Source of the DNA: Actinomycetota bacterium
Lineage (GTDB): Bacteria; Actinomycetota; Actinomycetes; S36-B12
Assembly: GCA_009726075.1 (NCBI GenBank)
Contig: WLND01000108.1
Location: 1 to 6,408 of the forward strand
Length of the DNA stretch: 6,408 bases
Reading direction: 5' to 3'
In this document: positions 1 to 4,844 of the stretch, piece after piece
Layout of the letters: each line of letters starts with the position of its first letter
Position numbering within the stretch: the stretch's first letter is position 1
Notes under the pieces: generated by a model
What the model was told of the DNA's origin: nothing
What the model saw: only the letters and a program-made list of their open reading frames with translations
Databases searched by the model: none
Program-made: the position numbers and the translations under genes

Positions 1-218
1 ACCCGGTCCTCGTGGGGGCCTCGCGCAAGCGGTTCATCGGGTCGCTGCTCGCCGACAATGACGGCGCGCCCAGGGCGCTGGCCTCTCGTGATTCGGCGAC
101 CGACGCAGTGTCGGCGCTGGCGGCGGCCGCCGGGGCGTGGGCCGTCCGCGTTCACGACGTCGGCAACTCGCGCGATGCAGTGCTCGTCGGGCGAGCCTGG
201 GCAAGGGGGCATGGGTGA
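1..218 (+). CDS. folP: Dihydropteroate synthase, C-terminal part (5' truncated by window)
   Basis: This is the last 71 or so codons of dihydropteroate synthase, which condenses 6-hydroxymethyl-dihydropterin diphosphate with p-aminobenzoate to give dihydropteroate in cytosolic folate synthesis. The frame is open from the window edge (codons from base 3) to TGA at 216-218. The first visible residues, PVLVGASRKRFIG, are the family's conserved strand-7 block. It contains the SRKRF motif whose Lys and Arg bind the pterin and the anion. Near the end, VRVHDV is the second hallmark; its Arg and His contact the diphosphate/sulfonamide anion site. The stop overlaps the GTG start of folB by four bases, so the genes form one transcript and are probably translationally coupled. 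The N-terminal part of the TIM barrel lies outside the window. No anomaly is visible in what can be read. Confidence 0.95.
   Translation, partial: PVLVGASRKRFIGSLLADNDGAPRALASRDSATDAVSALAAAAGAWAVRVHDVGNSRDAVLVGRAWARGHG
203..209 (+). promoter_or_regulatory. Ribosome binding site deciding the folB GTG start
   Basis: AAGGGGG lies five bases before GTG at 215. The frame is open further upstream to an ATG at 137, but that stretch lies inside folP, is arginine-rich and does not resemble FolB. This purine run, together with the FolB-like sequence starting right after position 215, fixes the start. An ATG at 211 is in a different frame. Confidence 0.65.
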
Positions 219-571
219 GCGACAGGGTCACGATCACTGGCATCAGCGGGTTCGGCTATCACGGTGTGTTCGAGCACGAGCGTCGTGAGGGCCAGGAGTT
301 CAATGCGGACGTTGTCCTGCATGTCTCGACTCGGGCGGCTGCCGCAGGTGATGACCTCGCGGAGGCGGTCGACTACGGCGATGCGGCCAACCGCGTGCAT
401 GCGGTCATCGTCGGCGAACCGGCCAACCTCATCGAGACCGTCGCCGAGCGCATCGCCGACGTGCTCCTGGCGATGCCAGGGGTCGCGGGGGTCGAGGTCA
501 CCCTGCACAAGCCGTCGGCGCCCATCATCGTGCCGTTCGCCGATGTCTCGGTGACGATTCACCGGCCATGA
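215..571 (+). CDS. folB: Dihydroneopterin aldolase
   Basis: A 118-residue protein of normal FolB length. The enzyme cleaves 7,8-dihydroneopterin to 6-hydroxymethyl-dihydropterin and glycolaldehyde in the cytosol, feeding FolK. The GTG start at 215 aligns the protein residue-for-residue with the start of S. aureus FolB as I remember it. Visible landmarks are GFGYHGVFEHE at 12-22 with the catalytic-site Glu22, Tyr54 in the VDYGD segment, LIETVAERIAD at 72-82 with Glu74 that anchors the pterin, and LHKPSAPI at 97-104 whose Lys99 matches the catalytic Lys100 of S. aureus. It overlaps folP upstream (GTGA) and folK downstream (ATGA). All expected catalytic residues are present, so it should be active. 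Members of the family form octamers of two tetrameric rings. Confidence 0.96.
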   Translation: MSDRVTITGISGFGYHGVFEHERREGQEFNADVVLHVSTRAAAAGDDLAEAVDYGDAANRVHAVIVGEPANLIETVAERIADVLLAMPGVAGVEVTLHKPSAPIIVPFADVSVTIHRP

Positions 572-1059
572 GACCCGCCATCCTGGCCCTCGGGGCCAAC
601 CTTGGCGACCCGGCCGCAGCACTGCAGGGTGCGGTCGATGCGCTGGCCGGCAGCGAGGGCATCAGGGTCATCACCGCGTCCAGTGTGTACCTGACTGATC
701 CGGTCGGCGGGCCGGAGCAGGGGGTGTACTCGAACGCCGTCGTACGCATCGAGACGGATCTCACCCCCGAGCAACTCCTGGCCCGGGTCCAGGTCATCGA
801 GCTGGAGTTTGGCCGAGTACGTGATGTTCGCTGGGGTCCGCGGACCCTGGACATCGATGTCATCGACGTCGATGGCCAGGTGAGCGACGACCCGGTGCTC
901 ACGCTGCCGCATCCACGGGCCCATGAGCGCGGTTTCGTCATCGTGCCGTGGCGAGAGATCGAGCCCGACGCGACCTTGGTCGGGCATGGCCGCATCAGCG
1001 ACCTGCCGGTGGGTCGCACCGGAGTCCGCCGCACGAATGAACGGCTGGTCGTCGCATGA
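568..1059 (+). CDS. folK: 2-amino-4-hydroxy-6-hydroxymethyldihydropteridine diphosphokinase (HPPK)
   Basis: A 163-residue HPPK, close to the usual 160. It transfers pyrophosphate from ATP to 6-hydroxymethyl-dihydropterin, making the substrate of FolP. The N-terminal LGANLGD (residues 8-14) is the family opening motif. GRVRDVRWGPRTLDIDVID (82-100) contains the flexible-loop arginines and the Mg-binding Asp95 and Asp97, which fall at the same numbers as in E. coli. LPHPRAHERGFVIVP (113-127) is the third conserved block. The ATG at 568 overlaps the folB stop, with no strong Shine-Dalgarno sequence in front, so translation probably depends on coupling to folB. The stop overlaps the next ATG (ATGA). 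The substrate-binding DPVGGPEQG segment at 44-52 is intact. No defects were seen. Confidence 0.97.
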   Translation: MRPAILALGANLGDPAAALQGAVDALAGSEGIRVITASSVYLTDPVGGPEQGVYSNAVVRIETDLTPEQLLARVQVIELEFGRVRDVRWGPRTLDIDVIDVDGQVSDDPVLTLPHPRAHERGFVIVPWREIEPDATLVGHGRISDLPVGRTGVRRTNERLVVA

Positions 1060-1589
1060 ACCCCATGACCCCAACCCGTCTCCGCCTCCTCATGGGCCTC
1101 GCCGTGCTGGCGGCCGCGGTCGGCTGGGGCGCGCTCACGATGGTCGAGGGCCGGTCGGGCCGGGTGATCCCGGTGCCGTGGCTGGCGCCGGCCACTCTGT
1201 GGTTCCTCGCACTCGCCCTGCTCCTGTGGGCGCTCCTCGCTCGGCCCAGACTGCTTCGCAAGCCGGGTGCGCGACCGATGCCACCCCTGCTCGCTGCGCG
1301 AACTGCGGCATTGGCAATGGCGGCTTCGCGAGCGGGCTCGCTCGTTGCCGGGTTCTATGCGGGCCTGGCGATCGGCGCATTCGGTGCCCGCACCACGCCG
1401 GCGGGCGCCGCAACGATGTGGGCGGCGGCCGCGAGCGCGATCGGGTCTGTCGGCCTCGTGGCGGCTGCCCTGTGGCTCGAACGACTGTGCCGGCTGCCCC
1501 TTGACGGCGACGGCAGCGGTCGGGCTTCCACCGGGCGAAGGCGACCGGATCCCGACGCCTCGGCTGCGCGTATAGGCTCGCCGACATGA
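1056..1589 (+). CDS. DUF3180 family membrane protein
   Basis: A 177-residue protein I recognise as DUF3180, an actinobacterial membrane family of unknown function commonly found directly after folK. Four hydrophobic segments are visible, roughly at residues 9-29, 42-62, 82-108 and 117-141. The first is preceded by the positively charged PTRLR. The stretch between segments 2 and 3 (RPRLLRKPGARPMPP) is basic and probably cytosolic. The family block AARTAALAMAASRAGSL (80-96), followed by a GFYAGLAIG segment, covers the third helix. LERLCRLP after helix 4 starts a polar tail of about 30 residues that looks disordered. It overlaps folK upstream and the 96-residue gene downstream by four bases each. 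The position suggests a link to folate metabolism, such as transport or membrane anchoring, but nothing in the sequence shows a catalytic or transport motif. Confidence 0.85.
   Translation: MNPMTPTRLRLLMGLAVLAAAVGWGALTMVEGRSGRVIPVPWLAPATLWFLALALLLWALLARPRLLRKPGARPMPPLLAARTAALAMAASRAGSLVAGFYAGLAIGAFGARTTPAGAATMWAAAASAIGSVGLVAAALWLERLCRLPLDGDGSGRASTGRRRPDPDASAARIGSPT
1573..1578 (+). promoter_or_regulatory. Putative -10 box of a leaderless promoter for the 96-residue gene
   Basis: TAGGCT (in the context TATAGGCT from 1571) fits the actinobacterial TANNNT -10 consensus. It ends seven bases before the ATG at 1586, so transcription would start at or next to the start codon. It lies inside the 3' end of the DUF3180 gene. 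No TTGACA-like -35 is seen at 16-18 bases upstream, which is common in actinobacteria. The identical hexamer stands six bases before the start codon at 3954. Confidence 0.5.
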
Positions 1590-1876
1590 GCGATTCACCG
1601 GTGCTGGAAGACCTGCCTTTTGACGAACTGCGCCATCGCGCCTTTCACCTCGCGGAGAAGCGAGTCGATGTCGGCTTCTTCACCGGGCTCTTCTCGCACA
1701 TGCCCGGAATGGTGGCGATCGAGGGCGAGGGTGGTGATCTCGGGGCGATCGGCGGCACGTTCATCGAGACAGTGAAGGCCGTTCGCGAGATGTTCGGCGA
1801 GAACGAGCTCGACCCGACAACCGAGTCGCTCCTGCGCGCTCGATTCGCGACCTACATTCGAGACCACGAGAAGTAG
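1586..1876 (+). CDS. Conserved-looking hypothetical protein, 96 residues
   Basis: A small acidic soluble protein. I do not recognise a named domain, although the general look (LEDLPFDELRHRAFHLAEKR near the start, RARFATYIRDHEK at the end) recalls unnamed actinobacterial hypothetical proteins. The N-terminal half (residues 8-40) and the C-terminal half (57-95) look mainly helical. They are joined by a glycine-rich loop, EGEGGDLGAIGGTF at 46-59. There is no signal peptide, membrane segment, Cys pair or obvious catalytic motif. The ATG overlaps the DUF3180 stop (ATGA), and a good -10 box sits seven bases upstream, so it may be both cotranscribed with the folate operon and made from its own leaderless mRNA. 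Codon use matches its neighbours. It ends eight bases before the convergent NuoD-like gene. A real gene is likely; the function is unknown. Confidence 0.75.
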   Translation: MSDSPVLEDLPFDELRHRAFHLAEKRVDVGFFTGLFSHMPGMVAIEGEGGDLGAIGGTFIETVKAVREMFGENELDPTTESLLRARFATYIRDHEK

Positions 1877-1879
1877 CCC

Positions 1880-1892
1880 ACCGCTCAGCGGT
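1880..1892. other. Short perfect palindrome between convergent genes, possible weak terminator
   Basis: ACCGCTCAGCGGT can fold into a five-base-pair GC-rich stem with a TCA loop. It covers the short gap between the two convergent genes and includes the stop codon of the NuoD-like gene at 1885-1887. There is no run of T on either side, so a classical intrinsic terminator is not shown. Many high-GC bacteria use stems without U-tracts, so a weak bidirectional terminator is possible. Confidence 0.25.
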
Positions 1893-3009
1893 CGATGTCG
1901 CCGACGACGAAGAAGCACGACATCACCGCTGCGCCCAGGTGAATCAATGGCGTTCCCGGCAGGGCAAGCGCCAGCGCCTGCACGTTGGTGAATGACGGCG
2001 TGGTCAGCTTGAGGCGCCACGGGGTCTTCTCGCCGACACTGGCCAGCAGGTAGCCGCTGACCCCGAGCGGGCCCTCGTATTGCCCGTAGGTCAGGCCTTC
2101 TGGCACCCGCACCACCTTTGGCAGCGGCACGTTGACCGGCCCGTCGCCGAGGGCGCGGAGCCGATCTGAGCACTCGGCGATGAGCGCGATGCTCACCGGC
2201 ACCTGGGCGAGCAGCGTCTCATAGCGGCTGGGGATATCACCGCGGCTCGAGCCCGGCACCGACAGCAGCGGGGCCAGTTCGGCGTAGGCGAGCGATGGGT
2301 CGTCGCGGCGGAGGTCGCGGTCAAGGCCGCTGGCCCGTGCCACCGGCCCTGTGACGCCGAGTGAGATGGCGTCGGCCCGGCTGAGCACGGCAACGCCCCT
2401 CAGGAGTTCGGTCGTCGCCCCCATGGCATCGCTGATCGCCGGCAGCTGCGAGGTCAGCAGGTCACAGGCGGTGGCGAGCTCATCAAGCCAGAGTGCTGAC
2501 AGCGGGTGGGCGAGCCCGCCGATTCTGGTGATCATCGGGTGCACACGCCCCCCGGTGGCCTTCTCCTGGAGGGTGACCAGGGATTCGCGCACCTCGAGGG
2601 CTCGCTGGGCCAGCGAGGTGGCCGCACCGACCATCAGGAGCGTTGCGGTGATGCGATTCAGCTCGGCGAGCAGCGTCCGTGACCAGGTGGCACGTTCGGG
2701 GGGCACGATGCCCATGGCGGTCTCGATGGTCAGGGCGACGCCGAGTTCGGACGAGAACGCGGAGAGCCAGTCATGCCGGTTGGCGAGCATGAGGATCTGC
2801 CGGTAGTCGCGGGCCTCGAACAGCTTCTCGGCGCTGCGATGAAGCAGGCCGACGCGTATGTCGGCCGCGACGATGACCTCACCGTCGAGTTCCAGGGCAA
2901 TCTGCAGGGCTCCGTGCTGGGCGGGGTGCAGGTCGCCGAGATCGAGGACGAGGTCGGCGTCGAGGTAGCGGGCGGCCCCGAGCGCGACCAGCACCTCCCT
3001 GTTCGCCAC
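1885..3009 (-). CDS. nuoD: NuoD-like (49 kDa subunit) paralogue, complex I subunit D-2 type
   Basis: A 374-residue member of the NADH-quinone oxidoreductase subunit D / NiFe-hydrogenase large-subunit family, resembling the extra NuoD-2 of actinobacteria. Family blocks run in order: LHPAQHGALQIALELDGE (27-44, the GPQHPxxHG region with His32 at the quinone-ligand His), GLLHRSAEKLFEARDYRQ (54-71), PPERATWSRTLLAELNRI (103-120), GGRVHPMITRIGGL (153-166), SGLDRDLRRDDP (227-238), GSSRGDIPSRY (253-263), LGVSGYLLASVGEKTPWRLK (315-334) and the C-terminal VVGDIDR (368-374). Odd points: Gln is missing from the first motif, the quinone-ligand Tyr of the LDY motif is Trp81 (RHDWLS), and about six residues are missing near 130, where normal subunits carry LNH and a conserved Asp. 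Hydrogenase-type Cys ligands are absent. The GTG start has AGGA seven bases upstream. It follows the methyltransferase gene by 19 bases, away from any other nuo gene in view. Membership is certain; participation in a working complex I is not. Confidence 0.88.
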   Translation of the reverse strand: MANREVLVALGAARYLDADLVLDLGDLHPAQHGALQIALELDGEVIVAADIRVGLLHRSAEKLFEARDYRQILMLANRHDWLSAFSSELGVALTIETAMGIVPPERATWSRTLLAELNRITATLLMVGAATSLAQRALEVRESLVTLQEKATGGRVHPMITRIGGLAHPLSALWLDELATACDLLTSQLPAISDAMGATTELLRGVAVLSRADAISLGVTGPVARASGLDRDLRRDDPSLAYAELAPLLSVPGSSRGDIPSRYETLLAQVPVSIALIAECSDRLRALGDGPVNVPLPKVVRVPEGLTYGQYEGPLGVSGYLLASVGEKTPWRLKLTTPSFTNVQALALALPGTPLIHLGAAVMSCFFVVGDIDR

Positions 3010-3016
3010 CCGGCCA

Positions 3017-3020
3017 TCCT
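3017..3020 (-). promoter_or_regulatory. Ribosome binding site of the NuoD-like gene
   Basis: On the minus strand AGGA lies seven bases before GTG at 3009. This is the first usable start after an in-frame stop at 3024-3022, so it fixes the N-terminus. An ATG at 3017-3015 overlaps the site but is out of frame. Confidence 0.55.
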
Positions 3021-3028
3021 GTCAGTGG

Positions 3029-3919
3029 TCAGGCGAAGGTCTGGACGAGGCTCAGGAAATCCGCCCCGCGGGGTGCGGCCGACCAGCGCGTGAGCTCGGT
3101 TGTTCGGGCCCGTGCGGCTGCGGCGGCCACGGCATCCATCGCTACGTGGGCGGTGATGTTGCAGGTGCCATCGGTTGCCGGCGACACCGTTCGACCATCG
3201 AGGTAGCCGGTCACCGTGCCACCGTCCCAGAAGCCACTTGCTCGCTCGACTCGCAGGTGGCCGTAGTCGATGGCGATTGCAGTGCCGAAGGACAGCATCG
3301 ATGTGAGGCCAGACCACGTGTCGTCGCGCGGCCGCCCGATCTCCAACCGCATGAAGGGCCGACGGGCCGGCCACCATCGGGCGAGCCAGGCGAGGTCCGC
3401 GGGATCGGACACCGGGGGTCCGAGCGACGATTGGCGCGATACCGCGTCGACGGTGACGATCCGCGCAGCCCCGTCGGGATCGACCTCGACGCAATCGCAC
3501 GGGATGTCGTCCAGGAACTCATGCGCGACGATGACCCCGGTCAGCGATGGCATCTCGGAGGCGAGTGCCCGGGCATCAGCGGTGATCCAGTCGACCGAGG
3601 AATCGAGATCGGCCGGACGATCACGCAGGTCGACGCCTATGAGGTGGGCCCGGTCGAGCAGTCCGGATGCTTCGAGGCGGACGGCGAGGCTGCTCAGCAG
3701 GGCGCCGCGCCCGGAGCCGACGTCGAGAACCGTGACGATCCCCGGTGCCTTGCGCACGACATCGACGACCAGGGCTTCAACCCGATCGGTCACCTCCTGC
3801 CCCTGTACGACGTCGGTGGTGAAGTGCAGATAGGGATCGCCAGCGCTGCTTCGATAGAACGAGCGGTCGCCCGTGACCGTCTGCTCCCACGCGCTTTGGA
3901 AGCTGAGTTCATCCCGCAC
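3029..3919 (-). CDS. SAM-dependent methyltransferase, MidA/NDUFAF7 (DUF185) family
   Basis: A 296-residue class I methyltransferase. VLDVGSGRG at 64-72 is the glycine-rich SAM-binding motif I. LIGVDLRDRP (93-102) carries the acidic end of strand 2, and ITADARAL (112-119) follows. VAHEFLDDIP (131-140) corresponds to the family's NELLDALP block, AIAIDYGH (214-221) to the conserved IDYG strand, and NITAHVAMDAVA (254-265) to the DITAHVDF signature of the MidA/NDUFAF7 family. The N-terminal FYRSSAGDPYLHFTTDV (21-37) matches the family's opening GYY..GDFxT region. It is shorter than typical members (350-450 residues), mostly through shorter C-terminal elements. Human NDUFAF7 dimethylates Arg85 of NDUFS2, and the gene directly downstream encodes a NuoD homologue, so that protein is the obvious candidate substrate (inference). 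The GTG start has no clear Shine-Dalgarno but sits just after a possible -10 box. Confidence 0.85.
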   Translation of the reverse strand: MRDELSFQSAWEQTVTGDRSFYRSSAGDPYLHFTTDVVQGQEVTDRVEALVVDVVRKAPGIVTVLDVGSGRGALLSSLAVRLEASGLLDRAHLIGVDLRDRPADLDSSVDWITADARALASEMPSLTGVIVAHEFLDDIPCDCVEVDPDGAARIVTVDAVSRQSSLGPPVSDPADLAWLARWWPARRPFMRLEIGRPRDDTWSGLTSMLSFGTAIAIDYGHLRVERASGFWDGGTVTGYLDGRTVSPATDGTCNITAHVAMDAVAAAAARARTTELTRWSAAPRGADFLSLVQTFA

Positions 3920-3927
3920 GCCTACCG

Positions 3928-3933
3928 ACGCTA
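3928..3933 (-). promoter_or_regulatory. Possible -10 box for the methyltransferase/NuoD-like unit
   Basis: Read on the minus strand, TAGCGT fits TANNNT and ends eight bases before GTG at 3919. That would give a leader of only a few bases or none. No convincing -35 is visible. It stands back-to-back with the promoter of the DUF2520 gene within a gap of 34 bases. Confidence 0.3.
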
Positions 3934-3941
3934 CCGGCCTC

Positions 3942-3947
3942 TAGGCT
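3942..3947 (+). promoter_or_regulatory. Putative -10 box of a leaderless promoter for the DUF2520-panC-nadB operon
   Basis: TAGGCT fits TANNNT and ends six bases before GTG at 3954, placing transcription start at the start codon. No Shine-Dalgarno is seen before this GTG, which agrees with a leaderless mRNA. No TTGACA-like -35 was found. The hexamer is identical to the one at 1573-1578 and in nearly the same position relative to its start codon. Confidence 0.55.
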
Positions 3948-3953
3948 CCACCT

Positions 3954-4844
3954 GTGAGCGAGACGGGCCCTCCGCGGCTGAGGGTGGGGGTGATCGGAGC
4001 CGGACGAGTCGGCGCGGTGCTCGGGGCCGCACTGCGCAGGGCCGGGCACCCGGTCGTCGCGGTGTCGGCGGTGTCGGATGTGTCACGACTGCGTGCCGAG
4101 GCGCTGCTGCCCGGCGTGCCGATCGTCGAGATCCCCCGCGTGGTCGAGGATGTCGACCTCGTCCTCGTCGCGGTGCCCGATGACGCACTGCCGGGCCTGA
4201 TCACCGGCCTGGCCGAGACCGGCAATGTGCGCCCGGGCCAGTTCTGGTGCCACCCAGCGGGGCGCTTCGGCGTCGACGTCCTTGAACCAGCAACCCGCCT
4301 CGGCGCCCTCCCGCTGGCCCTCCACCCGGTGATGACCTTCACCGGCACGAGCCTTGACCTGGCGCGGCTGAGCGACTGCCCGTTCGGCGTGACTGCTCCG
4401 CCGGTGCTGAGACCGGTGGCCGAGGCGCTCGTGGTCGAGATGGGCGGCGACCCGTTCTGGGTGCCCGAGGAATACCGGACGACCTACCACGCCGCGCTCG
4501 CCTACGGATCGAACTACCTCATCACGCTGGTGGCGCAGTGCCTGGACCTGCTGCGTCAGGCCGGCATCGACGAGCCCCAGCGCCTCGTCGCGCCACTGCT
4601 CAGCGCATCACTCGACAACGCATTGCGCATGGGCGATCAGGCACTCACCGGGCCGGTGTCGCGGGGCGATGCGGAGTCCGTACGAGCCCACGTGCAGGCG
4701 ATCGAGGCCGTATCAGTCCAGGCGGCGGCGGGGTATCGCGCGATGGGACGTCTCACGGCTGACCGGGCCGTCGCTTCGGGGCTGCTGAGGGCGCGAGATG
4801 CTGAGGCCCTGCTCGAGGTGCTCGCGGAGGGGACGAATCGATGA
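3954..4844 (+). CDS. Rossmann-fold oxidoreductase-like protein with DUF2520 domain
   Basis: A 296-residue protein of the Rossmann-like plus DUF2520 family, which in actinobacteria is usually found just upstream of panC. The N-terminal half is a dinucleotide-binding fold: RVGVIGAGRVGAVLGAAL (10-27) has the GxGxxG at 15-20, and DLVLVAVPDDALP (68-80) is the strand-4 V-P-D motif typical of 6-phosphogluconate-dehydrogenase-like reductases. CHPAGRFGVDVL (99-110) and LHPVMTFTGT (123-132) are family blocks. The C-terminal half (from about 145) is helical and contains YHAALAYGSNYLITL (178-192), the probable dimer and active-site helix. The layout resembles ketopantoate reductase and pyrroline-5-carboxylate reductase. 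An NAD(P)-dependent step in pantothenate synthesis is therefore plausible, but substrate and activity are unproven. The GTG start is preceded by a leaderless-type promoter, and the stop overlaps panC (ATGA). Confidence 0.85.
   Translation: MSETGPPRLRVGVIGAGRVGAVLGAALRRAGHPVVAVSAVSDVSRLRAEALLPGVPIVEIPRVVEDVDLVLVAVPDDALPGLITGLAETGNVRPGQFWCHPAGRFGVDVLEPATRLGALPLALHPVMTFTGTSLDLARLSDCPFGVTAPPVLRPVAEALVVEMGGDPFWVPEEYRTTYHAALAYGSNYLITLVAQCLDLLRQAGIDEPQRLVAPLLSASLDNALRMGDQALTGPVSRGDAESVRAHVQAIEAVSVQAAAGYRAMGRLTADRAVASGLLRARDAEALLEVLAEGTNR
4826..4833 (+). promoter_or_regulatory. Ribosome binding site of panC
   Basis: GGAGGGGA, seven bases before the ATG at 4841, is the strongest Shine-Dalgarno seen in the window. 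It lies inside the end of the DUF2520 gene, so panC can initiate on its own as well as by coupling through the ATGA overlap. Confidence 0.65.

Noticed and set aside
137..214. Upstream extension of folB to an ATG at 137
   Set aside because: The extra 26 residues lie inside folP, are Arg-rich, and extend beyond the normal FolB N-terminus. GTG 215 has a good ribosome binding site.
1501..1506. TTGACG as a -35 box for the 96-residue gene
   Set aside because: It lies more than 60 bases before the TAGGCT box, far outside the 16-18 base spacing, and is within DUF3180 coding sequence.
525..1598. Long minus-strand open frame of 357 codons opposite folB, folK and DUF3180
   Set aside because: The translation is Arg/Ser/Pro-rich with no recognisable motif. 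The opposite strand holds three clear genes in continuous overlap. It is a high-GC shadow frame.
4061..4085. Repeated GTGTCGG-like units
   Set aside because: They encode a VSAVSDVS stretch in the DUF2520 protein just after the nucleotide-binding helix; ordinary codon repetition in high-GC DNA, not a repeat element.
3146..4183. Long plus-strand open frame of 345 codons opposite the methyltransferase and running into the DUF2520 gene
   Set aside because: It is antisense to a methyltransferase with intact family motifs and covers the promoter region; the translation is low-complexity and unlike any family.
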